Notes under the pieces: model-generated
The model's input: only the letters and a program-made list of their open reading frames with translations
What the model was told of the DNA's origin: nothing
Database searches by the model: none
Translations under genes and position numbers: made by a program
Assembly (NCBI GenBank): GCA_902489475.1
Contig: CABUAH010000026.1
Span: 1 to 23,025, forward strand
Reading direction: 5' to 3'
Length of the DNA: 23,025 bases
Source of the DNA: an uncultured Oscillospiraceae bacterium
Lineage (GTDB): Bacteria > Bacillota > Clostridia > Oscillospirales > Ruminococcaceae
In this document: positions 1 to 6,199 of the stretch, one piece after another
Numbering within the stretch: position 1 is the stretch's first letter
How the letters are laid out: every line of letters begins with the position of its first letter

Positions 1-61
1 CATATTTTGAAGTTACTTCTCTTCTTTTTTGGGTCACATCATTTTAACACATACACGCATG

Positions 62-90
62 AAAAATTAAGCGGCGTAAAAACACCGCTT
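62..90 (-). terminator. Intrinsic terminator of the first LCP gene (distal hairpin copy)
   Basis: Read on the minus strand, arms AAGCGGTG and CGCCGCTT (one G-T wobble) enclose a short T-rich loop and are followed by AATTTTTC, a terminator T-tract. The same 22-base hairpin recurs at 300-321, directly after the LCP stop, but without a T-tract. This suggests the original terminator was split by the insert between the two copies. Confidence 0.7.
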
Positions 91-299
91 CAGCCTGTAT
101 AAAAAGTATACTTTTAAAATATTGTCGCGTAGGCGGACATGTGCCGCCGCAGCGACACCTTAAGAGGAAATCGGCGGTATGAGCCGATTTTCGACGAAAA
201 GGGGTTTCCTAGGGGAAAAACGCAGAACGAGACGGGCAAAGCTGTCGAAGTGAGTGTGTTTGTCCCATAGGGAGCGTGGTGGGCTTTGCCGACACGCTC
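91..299. mobile_element. Candidate 209-bp non-autonomous insertion (MITE-like), structured
   Basis: This stretch lies between two identical 22-bp copies of the terminator hairpin (69-90 and 300-321), as a target-site duplication would leave it. Its ends are weak inverted repeats: CAGCCTGT at 91-98 against ACACGCTC at 292-299, 6 of 8 positions complementary. It looks more GC-rich than its flanks and holds several hairpins: GTCGC/GCGAC enclosing GGCGG/CCGCC (123-157), AAATCGGC/GCCGATTT (168-190), GGCAAAGC/GCTTTGCC (235-290) and the competing GAGCGTG/CACGCTC (272-299). No convincing ORF is present. A structured RNA gene, or local duplication of the terminator, is an alternative. Confidence 0.4.
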
Positions 300-321
300 A
301 AGCGGCGTAAAAACACCGCTT
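300..321 (-). repeat. Proximal copy of duplicated terminator hairpin
   Basis: It is identical over 22 bases to 69-90 and lies 6 bases past the LCP stop codon. It forms the same stem on the minus strand but runs into GAGCGTGTC rather than a T-tract, so it should not terminate well by itself. Confidence 0.7.
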
Positions 322-327
322 AACCTA

Positions 328-1956
328 TTATTCTGCTTTTTCTCCGTCAATAACGACCTTCTTGAACAATTCGTTGTTTCTGTCAAAATCTATTTCCAAA
401 ACCGATTGTCCGTCGTTCGTAGTTCCATAGTTCCATGTGTCATACTGTTCGCCGTAAGGTATTCTGAACTGCTTCATATCATAACCCATGATAAATGGAA
501 GCCTTAGGCATAAAAAATAGATTTCCGTCTTTGACATATTTGTTGTAAGCTCAGGAAGAATTGTTTCAAGAACTGAATTCATCTCAAAAATGCTTAAATC
601 CTTAAACTTCTCAATTATTTTTTCTATAACTTCACGCTGACGCTGTGTTCTGTCAAAATCGCCGTCGCCTGCATATCTTATTCTTGCATATGCAAGCGCT
701 TGAATTCCGTCCATAGTATACGTTCCGCCCTGAGTGAGCTTTCCTGTTCCGATAGCTCGTCCTTTAAGCTTATTTACTTCGTTCATCGGATCTGTCATAG
801 CGTTTGCTTCATCATCATTTACCGTAAGCTCAAGTCCGCCCATTGCATCGATTATATCTATAAATGAGAAAAAGTCTATTCTGATATAGTTGTCAACTTT
901 TACCTTGAAGTTTTCCTCAATTGTATCCATAACCAGCTCTGCTCCGCCGTTGGCGTAAGCGGCATTTAATTTCGCATTTCCGTAACCCGGAATTGAAACT
1001 AAAATATCTCTCATAAAAGAAGTCTGAACAATCTGATTGGTTTTTCGGTTAATAGACACTAAAATCATACTGTCTGATCTTCCGTTTTCATCGTTTCTCG
1101 TATCAGAACCTATAATAAGAATATTTTTTACATACGATTCATCAATAACACTTGCATTGGTTTCAACTCTGTCGCCTGTTTCAACAATATTAAGCATTCC
1201 CGCATATCTGAAAATAAGTCCGCTTATAATTCCGAAAAGAATCAATATCACCAGAATAAGAATCAGCAAAAATCTCTTAAACTTGCTTTTTTTCTTTTTT
1301 TCTCCGTAAGCTTTACTTTTCCAGTCGTTTTCTACACCTTTCGCACCGTAACTCATTTTACCTCCGTTTTTCTGTGCTTTCTGCTTTTGTTTTTTAGGCT
1401 TCTTTGATTCATCATAACTTTTTTCTTTAGCTTTAGCATTTGATGCGTGTGAATTTCTCGTGCCGATATTTGTTACAGGTCTGTTTACCGGATGTCCTTT
1501 AGGGCGGTTGTTGGTCGTAACAATTCTTTGCGGCCGCTCCTCGCCGGCTGTCTGGCCGGATGTTATGTATTTGTTTAAATTCTGTTTTTTTTCTGAAATA
1601 CCGTTTTCATTTACAAGCTTTACCGCAGAAACGTCAATAGGATAACCGTCCTGTCCGTTCAGAACCTTTTTTGAATCAAGCTCGAAATTACTTGCCGATT
1701 GTATTTCATCATCCGTTCCAAAGCTTTTTTGAACATTTTGAAGCTTGTTCCATGCGTCCGATTCATATTCGTCAAGCAGATTCTCTTCACGGCTTTGATC
1801 CAACACTTTTTGTGCGTCAAATATCTCACGGTTGTCATTGACGCTAAAATCGTTTTTCTCATATCCCAAGTCGTATAAATCAGCAAAGCTTTTATCTCTG
1901 TCTTTCTTTTTTGAAAAGCTTTCCGATAAAAGTTCCTCTAAAGACTCGTCCGCCAT
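328..1956 (-). CDS. LCP family glycopolymer transferase, long cytoplasmic tail
   Basis: This is a LytR-CpsA-Psr family protein of 542 residues. The family transfers undecaprenyl-linked glycopolymers (teichoic acid or capsule type) to peptidoglycan at the outer membrane face. A charged, low-complexity cytoplasmic region covers about residues 1-225, ending in K-rich stretches. One membrane helix follows at about 228-251. The extracellular LCP domain (about 275-450) has NILIIGSDTR, GRSDSMILVSIN, SFMRDILVSIPG, the KLNAAYANGG segment and ARIRYAGDGDFDRTQRQR, which carry the Asp/Arg residues that bind pyrophosphate and metal. The ATG at 1956 follows AAAGGAG with 8 bases between. The tail is far longer than in typical LCP proteins and holds acidic-flanked tyrosines. 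It is one of three paralogues here and the most divergent of them at the C-terminus. Family call is firm; polymer substrate unknown. Confidence 0.93.
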   Translation of the reverse strand: MADESLEELLSESFSKKKDRDKSFADLYDLGYEKNDFSVNDNREIFDAQKVLDQSREENLLDEYESDAWNKLQNVQKSFGTDDEIQSASNFELDSKKVLNGQDGYPIDVSAVKLVNENGISEKKQNLNKYITSGQTAGEERPQRIVTTNNRPKGHPVNRPVTNIGTRNSHASNAKAKEKSYDESKKPKKQKQKAQKNGGKMSYGAKGVENDWKSKAYGEKKKKSKFKRFLLILILVILILFGIISGLIFRYAGMLNIVETGDRVETNASVIDESYVKNILIIGSDTRNDENGRSDSMILVSINRKTNQIVQTSFMRDILVSIPGYGNAKLNAAYANGGAELVMDTIEENFKVKVDNYIRIDFFSFIDIIDAMGGLELTVNDDEANAMTDPMNEVNKLKGRAIGTGKLTQGGTYTMDGIQALAYARIRYAGDGDFDRTQRQREVIEKIIEKFKDLSIFEMNSVLETILPELTTNMSKTEIYFLCLRLPFIMGYDMKQFRIPYGEQYDTWNYGTTNDGQSVLEIDFDRNNELFKKVVIDGEKAE

Positions 1957-1990
1957 TTATGATACTCCTTTCGGTATTTTGTTCTTTTTT

Positions 1991-2019
1991 AGTATATTAT
2001 TTTTTTAGGCTGTTGTCAA
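1991..2019 (-). promoter_or_regulatory. Sigma-A promoter of the first LCP gene
   Basis: On the minus strand TTGACA (2019-2014) is separated by 17 bases from TATACT (1996-1991). It starts two bases past the HAD gene stop, so the LCP gene has its own promoter. Confidence 0.8.
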
Positions 2020-2020
2020 A

Positions 2021-2662
2021 TCACAAAAGGTCTTTTGCGTCAAAAAGATTTTTTCTTAAAGCAAAAAGTTTTTTCTTAATCTCATCGTCAGGCTCGCTTA
2101 AATCGGGAATCATTACCGCTTTCATTCCGGCGGCAACAATTGCATTTACACCGTTCGGGGAATCCTCGAATCCAAAACATTCGCTTACATCAAGTCCTAG
2201 CTTTTTTGCTGCAAGTAAATATATATCGGGTGCGGGCTTGCTTTTGCTAACCATATCTCCGCAAACAAGCTCGTCAAAATATATGTCCAACCCTGAAAGC
2301 TTCAAAACATTTTCAGTTCTTAAAAGCGGCGAAGTTGTCGCTGTCGAAATTTTATAACCCTTTTTCTTTGCATATGACAAAAAATCCTCAGCACCGGGTT
2401 TTATATCCACACCGTTTTGCTCTATATACTTGTCCATCAGCTCAATCCTGTGCGCTCTTACCGCTTTGTAATCAAATTCTTCCCCGAACAAATCAAGAAA
2501 TCGCTTTTTTGCATTATCTCCGGAAAGGCTTCTGAGACTTAATGCCTCCGGCTCGTCAAGATGAAAGCCAAAATCACTGCAAGCGGCTTTCCAAAAAGTA
2601 TTATAAAGCTTTTCTGTATCAAGAATAAGCCCGTCCATATCCAAAATAAGACCTTTTATCAT
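2021..2662 (-). CDS. HAD superfamily hydrolase, beta-phosphoglucomutase-like (subfamily IA)
   Basis: This 213-residue protein is a haloacid dehalogenase-type phosphatase or phosphomutase. Motif I is LDMDGLILDT near the N-terminus (nucleophile D8, acid/base D10). Motif II is STATTS at about 105-110, motif III the lysine of SKPAPDIY at about 140, and motif IV GFEDSPNG at about 164-171. The helical cap between motifs I and II is that of the beta-phosphoglucomutase/phosphoglycolate phosphatase group. The length is normal. The ATG at 2662 follows AAGGAG with about 6 bases between. Substrate cannot be read from sequence: small phosphosugars are usual in this group. Its 5' region carries a hairpin (AAACAGG/CCTGTTT, 2688-2705). 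The fold call is firm. Confidence 0.9.
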   Translation of the reverse strand: MIKGLILDMDGLILDTEKLYNTFWKAACSDFGFHLDEPEALSLRSLSGDNAKKRFLDLFGEEFDYKAVRAHRIELMDKYIEQNGVDIKPGAEDFLSYAKKKGYKISTATTSPLLRTENVLKLSGLDIYFDELVCGDMVSKSKPAPDIYLLAAKKLGLDVSECFGFEDSPNGVNAIVAAGMKAVMIPDLSEPDDEIKKKLFALRKNLFDAKDLL

Positions 2663-2687
2663 ATTATGCTCCTTAAATCTAGTTTCA

Positions 2688-2705
2688 AACAGGGGAGCCT
2701 GTTTA
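2688..2705. other. Short hairpin upstream of the HAD gene
   Basis: AAACAGG and CCTGTTT form a perfect 7-bp stem with the tetraloop GGAG. It lies 25 bases before the HAD start codon, in the gap after the upstream minus-strand gene. No T-run follows on either strand, so it is more likely a leader hairpin than a terminator. Confidence 0.4.
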
Positions 2706-2772
2706 AAACTATTTTATCAGATTGGTTTTAATAAACCTACCTGAAAAATTGAAAATCCTGTGAATATTTTTG

Positions 2773-3471
2773 TTACGACTTGCAGCGACCGAAATCCGCT
2801 TTTAGATATACCGTTATGCACTGTGCAAATTCACGGCATGAGGTGCAGATTTTTTGAACCGAAATCTTTAAATTATCAGGATCAAAGCATTCTGTCGGGA
2901 CTACGAACAAAGCTGTTTCATGGCGCTTTGCTATTTTGTTTTTGCCGTTACAGGTTTCGTACTTGATTCCGATAAAGAGTCCGACGCTTATTACAGTATC
3001 GTCACATGTTTCAGAGTACCTTATTGATTCCTTCTCAACGAAAACTTCTTCCACACACCCTATATCTTCAGTGCAAATAGAAGCCGAAACAGTAGCGTAC
3101 CTTGTAAAAGGCTTGCAATGAACGACACTCGTTGCTCCTGCTGTTATTTCATTTGCACAGGCAGTCGTGGTTACAGGCACTTTTTTATCCTCCGTTTTTT
3201 TTGCAACAATCTCATAGCTTAACGTAATCGTTTCCCCCGGATTCAAAGACGGAACGGTTATTCCGTTTAAAATGTTTTTACAGTTTACCAAATCCTTTGA
3301 CGAAACAGCTTTTCCCATCTTTCCGAGATTATCAAATGCGCTTTTCAAGAGAATATCGCCGATTGTTTCAGCACTTACATTTGTAAGCTCAATATTTACC
3401 TTTATTTTTTCTCCCTCCTTGTGCACAACATCAGGACTGACAGATTGTGACAAAACCAATTTTTCCTCCAT
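2773..3471 (-). CDS. Cysteine-rich protein with N-terminal DUF11-like domain, unknown function
   Basis: The protein has 232 residues. The open frame extends back to 3561, but that extension lies inside a structured repeat. The ATG at 3471 has AAAGGAGGG 6 bases ahead of it, so this start is chosen. Residues about 1-118 resemble the DUF11/surface-repeat beta-sandwich: EGEKIKVNIELTNVS, then LNPGETITLSYEIVA and a Thr/Ala-rich strand. The C-terminal 115 residues form a second region rich in cysteine, including CTSC. The whole protein has 12 Cys. There is no signal peptide, membrane helix or sorting motif, which is odd for a DUF11-like domain and could point to a cytoplasmic, spore-associated or metal-binding role. 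I do not recognise a specific function. Between promoter and start lies repeat copy A. Confidence 0.75.
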   Translation of the reverse strand: MEEKLVLSQSVSPDVVHKEGEKIKVNIELTNVSAETIGDILLKSAFDNLGKMGKAVSSKDLVNCKNILNGITVPSLNPGETITLSYEIVAKKTEDKKVPVTTTACANEITAGATSVVHCKPFTRYATVSASICTEDIGCVEEVFVEKESIRYSETCDDTVISVGLFIGIKYETCNGKNKIAKRHETALFVVPTECFDPDNLKISVQKICTSCREFAQCITVYLKADFGRCKS

Positions 3472-3495
3472 AATATACCCTCCTTTCATATTTAC

Positions 3496-3639
3496 TATAA
3501 CCGTGAACGGATGTCCCCCGCCTCTTAGGCGGCGGTCATCTACGTCTTTCAGTAGGGACATAAATCCCCTACTGAAACCCTAAGGGGCCTCGCCCCTCGT
3601 TCACTTGTTATAATGACGGGGCGGTGCCCCTTATTGAAT
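3496..3639. repeat. Structured repeat, copy A (four-stem fold)
   Basis: A closing stem, TATAAC/GTTATA (3496-3501 with 3607-3612) stacked on GTGAACG/CGTTCAC (3503-3509 with 3598-3604), encloses three hairpins. These are CCGCC/GGCGG (3518-3532), TTTCAGTAGGG/CCCTACTGAAA (3547-3577) and AGGGGC/GCCCCT (3583-3597). The copy ends in CCCCTTATTGAAT (3627-3639), shared with copy C. GATGTCCC follows the left arm in all three copies. It lies in the 5' region of the minus-strand cysteine-rich gene. It could be an IS-end-derived non-autonomous element or a structured RNA; no transposase is nearby. Confidence 0.65.
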
Positions 3640-3678
3640 ATAATATGATTTCATCCAAAAAGTGTTCTTTACATGTGC

Positions 3679-3707
3679 TTGACAGCAAAGTTTCAGTTTG
3701 ATATTAT
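3679..3707 (+). promoter_or_regulatory. Sigma-A promoter for nadA, leading into repeat copy B
   Basis: TTGACA (3679-3684), 17 bases, then TATTAT (3702-3707). Transcription would begin near 3714 and run through the folded repeat copy B before nadA, a leader of about 200 bases. Confidence 0.75.
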
Positions 3708-3709
3708 AT

Positions 3710-3823
3710 AACCTAAGCGCAGATGTCCCTCGCCTCTAAGGCGGCGGGTTACATTTCAGAATTTCAGTGGGAGTGATAATCTCCCACTGAAACCCTGAGG
3801 AGCTAACGCTCCTGGCGCTGGTT
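3710..3823. repeat. Structured repeat, copy B (four-stem fold), in the nadA leader
   Basis: The fold matches copy A with different bases. The closing stem is AACC/GGTT plus AGCGC/GCGCT (3710-3720 with 3815-3823). The hairpins are CGCC/GGCG (3731-3743), TTTCAGTGGGAG/CTCCCACTGAAA (3762-3792) and AGGAGC/GCTCCT (3798-3813). Paired positions differ from copy A by compensatory changes in hairpins 2 and 3 and in the closing stem, so the fold itself appears maintained. The right-end CCCCTTATTGAAT of copies A and C is absent. Confidence 0.65.
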
Positions 3824-3825
3824 GC

Positions 3826-3877
3826 AATCGGTCACAAGCTCTGCTCTTTGCAAGCAAAGCAGAGCGTTGCTCCGATT
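3826..3877 (+). other. Long hairpin in the nadA leader
   Basis: AATCGG (3826-3831) pairs with CCGATT (3872-3877). Inside, GCTCTGCT (3838-3845) pairs with AGCAGAGC (3858-3865), and the stem continues inward past one bulged C. No T-tract follows, so it is not a simple terminator. It lies 39 bases before the nadA start and could affect expression. Confidence 0.5.
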
Positions 3878-3916
3878 TAAATAAATAAATCCAAAAGGAT
3901 CTAAGGGGATAAAATC

Positions 3917-4828
3917 ATGACTGTATCTGAGATTCAAAACGAAATTTTGAAACTGAAAAAGGAAAAAGATGTTTTAATTCTGGCGCACAGCTATCAGGGT
4001 AGAGAAATAATCGAAGTTGCCGATATTGTCGGTGATTCGTTTGCGCTGTGTCAAAAAGCAAAGGGTGCCAAGCAAAAGACAATTTTAATGTGCGGAGTAA
4101 GATTTATGGCGGAAACCGCAAAGCTTCTTTCTCCCGAAAAAACCGTTTTATTAAGCAATTCTTCTGCCGGATGCCCAATGGCAGAGCAGTTCACAAATGA
4201 GTATATCATTAAGCTTAAAGAAAAGCACCCCGATGCTGCCGTTGTTTGTTATATAAACACTACTACCGATTTAAAAACAGTGTGCGACTACTGTGTAACA
4301 TCATCCTCTGCTCTTAGAATAGTAAAACAAATACCTAACAAAAAGATAATTTTTGTTCCGGATATAAATCTCGGAACACATATTAAAAACAATATTTCGG
4401 ATAAGGAAATTATTCTTTTAGACGGAGGCTGTCCCGTTCACGGCATTATCACCGAGCAGGAGGCTATTGACGCTAAAGCTCTTCACAAAGACGCTCTTAT
4501 GCTTGTGCATCCGGAATGCAAGGAGGAAGTCACACGCCATGCTGACTTGATCGGCTCTACTGCCGACATAATAAATTTTGCTGAAAACAGCGATAACAAA
4601 GAATTTATAATCGGCACTGAAATTTCAATAGTTGAGTATTTGCAGTTTGAATGTCCCGATAAAAAATTCTATCCGTTAAGCACAAGAATTTGCTGCAAGG
4701 ATATGAAAGCAACAACTCTTATAGACGTTTTAAACTGCATTAAAGGAACTGCCGGAGAAGAAATAACTCTTGATGAAAGCACGATGAAATCCGCTGTAAA
4801 ATGCATAAATAGAATGATTGGAGCATAA
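3917..4828 (+). CDS. nadA: Quinolinate synthase NadA
   Basis: The 303-residue enzyme condenses iminoaspartate with dihydroxyacetone phosphate to quinolinate in de novo NAD synthesis, using a [4Fe-4S] cluster. The three cluster cysteines of the family are recognisable: C86 in SAGCPMAE, C172 in GGCPVHG and C260 in the CxxMK motif of RICCKDMKATT. LAHSYQ near residue 25 (usually AHNYQ) and HPEC near 198-201 are the other conserved segments. The length fits the short NadA type. The ATG at 3917 follows AAGGGG. The usual partners nadB (aspartate oxidase) and nadC are not adjacent: a GNAT gene follows after 5 bases. The protein call is firm; the source of iminoaspartate lies outside the window. Confidence 0.95.
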   Translation: MTVSEIQNEILKLKKEKDVLILAHSYQGREIIEVADIVGDSFALCQKAKGAKQKTILMCGVRFMAETAKLLSPEKTVLLSNSSAGCPMAEQFTNEYIIKLKEKHPDAAVVCYINTTTDLKTVCDYCVTSSSALRIVKQIPNKKIIFVPDINLGTHIKNNISDKEIILLDGGCPVHGIITEQEAIDAKALHKDALMLVHPECKEEVTRHADLIGSTADIINFAENSDNKEFIIGTEISIVEYLQFECPDKKFYPLSTRICCKDMKATTLIDVLNCIKGTAGEEITLDESTMKSAVKCINRMIGA

Positions 4829-4833
4829 CGGTT

Positions 4834-5235
4834 ATGAATATAACATATCGTGAAGACAGAAATTTTAATAAAGCCGAGCTTGAACAGTTGTTTTTGTCAG
4901 TAGATTGGGTATCCGGAAAATACCCTGACAAGCTTATGAAAGCTCTTACAAACTGTGAATCCGTCTTTTCAGCATATGACGGTGACAAGCTAATCGGACT
5001 TATAAACGCTGTTGACGACGGCGCAATGATGGCGTATATCCACTATCTTTTGGTTTTGCCGCAGTACCAGAGCAAAGGCATTGGTAAGGCTCTTTTAAAT
5101 AAAATGATCGACCGTTATAAAGACTATCCTCATTTATTTTTGCTTGCAGAAAATCAGGGACTTATAAAATATTACGAAAACAATGGATTTGCTGTAGAAA
5201 AAGAAAAAACGGCAATGGCAATCGACAAAATATGA
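4834..5235 (+). CDS. GNAT family N-acetyltransferase
   Basis: This 133-residue protein is a single GNAT domain, an acetyl-CoA-dependent acyltransferase acting on amines. Motif A is visible as HYLLVLPQYQSKGIGKALL (about 70-90): the Q-x-x-G-x-G acetyl-CoA pyrophosphate loop after a beta-bulge strand. The C-terminal KYYENNGFAVEKEKTAM is the usual motif B ending. It begins 5 bases after nadA, and its probable ribosome site GGAG lies within the last nadA codons, so it is probably translated from the nadA mRNA. The acceptor substrate is unknown and no link to NAD metabolism can be shown. Confidence 0.88.
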   Translation: MNITYREDRNFNKAELEQLFLSVDWVSGKYPDKLMKALTNCESVFSAYDGDKLIGLINAVDDGAMMAYIHYLLVLPQYQSKGIGKALLNKMIDRYKDYPHLFLLAENQGLIKYYENNGFAVEKEKTAMAIDKI

Positions 5236-5308
5236 TACTCGAAAGCTTTTATTGAATTAATAATCAATATATAATTAAATCACCTTGTCTTTTTGTTCAA
5301 TTTTACCT

Positions 5309-5337
5309 TTGAAATTTATTTAGTTTTGTGGTAAAAT
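5309..5337 (+). promoter_or_regulatory. Sigma-A promoter of the carD-like gene
   Basis: TTGAAA (5309-5314), 17 bases, TAAAAT (5332-5337), 62 bases before the start codon. Confidence 0.65.
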
Positions 5338-5399
5338 AATCATATGGGATTAATTTCCTGTAAAAGCTTGAACAGATTAATTTATACAAGGTGATTTTT

Positions 5400-5888
5400 A
5401 TGTACTCAGTTAACGACACAGTTTTATACGGAACTCAAGGTGTTTGTACCGTATGTGAAATAGTAAAGAAAAAATTCGGCGAAAACGAAACGGATTACTA
5501 TTTGCTTCGTCCCGTGTTTGACCAAAATTCAACTATTCTCGCTCCATGCTATTCGGATACAACTAAGCAAAAAATGAGAAATCTTTTATCTAAAGATGAG
5601 ATTCTGCAATTAAAGGACGAAATAAAAAAAGAACCTGTCTCCTGGGTCGACGACGCTTTAGAACGCAGAAAACTTTTTGCGAGTATTCTTCATTCCTTTG
5701 ATAGCAGAGCTATTTTAACGCTTGCGAAAAATATATCATTTCACAAGAAAGAATTACTGGAAAAAGGAAAGAACCTTTCAAGCTTTGACGCAAGATTCTT
5801 AAAGGAATCCGAGAAGGTTTCGTTTGAAGAAATTGCCGTTGTTCTCGGAATCGGCATAGACGAGGTTTTAGATTTTCTCACGGCTTAA
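5400..5888 (+). CDS. CarD-like (CarD_CdnL_TRCF) transcription regulator
   Basis: A 162-residue CarD-family protein. These bind the RNA polymerase beta subunit through an N-terminal Tudor-like domain and modulate open-complex stability. The N-terminus MYSVNDTVLYGTQGVCTV (1-18) is the typical RNAP-interaction strand pattern; DYYLLRP is the next conserved strand. Residues about 60-162 are helical, as in the DNA-contacting domain. An in-frame GTG at 5391 exists, but it forms part of AAGGTGA, which works as the ribosome site for the ATG at 5400, 6 bases on. The gene is monocistronic, with its own promoter and a strong terminator at 5922-5953. Family is fairly sure; whether it is housekeeping or stress-specific is not shown. 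Confidence 0.87.
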   Translation: MYSVNDTVLYGTQGVCTVCEIVKKKFGENETDYYLLRPVFDQNSTILAPCYSDTTKQKMRNLLSKDEILQLKDEIKKEPVSWVDDALERRKLFASILHSFDSRAILTLAKNISFHKKELLEKGKNLSSFDARFLKESEKVSFEEIAVVLGIGIDEVLDFLTA

Positions 5889-5921
5889 AGCAGTTGCAAT
5901 AAAATACTGTTAAAATCAAAT

Positions 5922-5953
5922 GGATAAGAGCAGTTAGCTTTTATCCGTTTTTT
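5922..5953 (+). terminator. Intrinsic terminator of the carD-like gene
   Basis: GGATAAGAGC pairs with GCTTTTATCC (one wobble) around the loop AGTTA, followed by GTTTTTT. Confidence 0.88.
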
Positions 5954-6016
5954 GCTTGAAACAACTATTATCCAACTCAACATTCAATTAAAAAATCTCT
6001 GAAAATTTTAAAAAAT

Positions 6017-6045
6017 CTGTCGCAAAAGATTTTTTTGGGCATAAT
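6017..6045 (+). promoter_or_regulatory. Weak candidate promoter of the 25-codon small gene
   Basis: CTGTCG (6017-6022), 17 bases, CATAAT (6040-6045). The -35 box matches the consensus at only 3 of 6 positions; AT-rich DNA surrounds it. Confidence 0.3.
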
Positions 6046-6070
6046 ATATAAAAGCAATGGAGAAAAAGAC

Positions 6071-6148
6071 ATGGCAAAAGCGGTGAAGCTTCACCGCAGG
6101 GGAGCTTTTGCGAAAATGCCTTTTTTTAAATTGCTTGATATAAATTAA
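6071..6148 (+). CDS. Candidate small cationic protein, 25 residues
   Basis: An ATG-to-TAA frame of 25 codons begins 8 bases after GGAG (6059-6062). The product starts MAKAVKLHRRGAFAK and ends FFKLLDIN. It carries four Lys, two Arg and one His, mostly in the first half, so it would be strongly basic with a hydrophobic C-terminal half. A weak promoter precedes it and a good hairpin terminator follows at once (6147-6178). The coding DNA contains the 18-bp palindrome at 6080-6097 and the flanking arms GCAAAAGC/GCTTTTGC. The same locus might therefore be a structured small RNA, or both. No homologue is known to me. Confidence 0.4.
   Translation: MAKAVKLHRRGAFAKMPFFKLLDIN
6074..6111. other. Two-part hairpin within the candidate small gene
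   Basis: Arms GCAAAAGC (6074-6081) and GCTTTTGC (6104-6111) enclose the perfect palindrome GCGGTGAAG/CTTCACCGC (6080-6097). With TGCC and seven T at 6117-6127 it can also act as a terminator-like fold. Confidence 0.6.
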
Positions 6149-6178
6149 GCTGCGTCTAAATTAAAGGCGCAGCTTTTT
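6147..6178 (+). terminator. Terminator after the candidate small gene
   Basis: AAGCTGCG pairs with CGCAGCTT (6147-6154 with 6168-6175), then TTTAA. The T-tract favours the plus strand. It may also serve the convergent LCP gene, weakly. Confidence 0.7.
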
Positions 6179-6199
6179 AATTATTTGCAAAATGTTTTC

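Noticed and set aside
1037..1309. 90-codon plus-strand frame inside the first LCP gene
   Set aside because: It is a shadow of the LCP coding strand; its hydrophobic residues mirror the membrane-helix region.
3472..3561. N-terminal extension of the cysteine-rich protein
   Set aside because: It lies in structured repeat copy A; the strong ribosome site is at the ATG at 3471.
3714..3916. Known NAD riboswitch in the nadA leader
   Set aside because: No recognisable NAD-I or NAD-II core was seen; the structure is shared with copies not linked to NAD genes.
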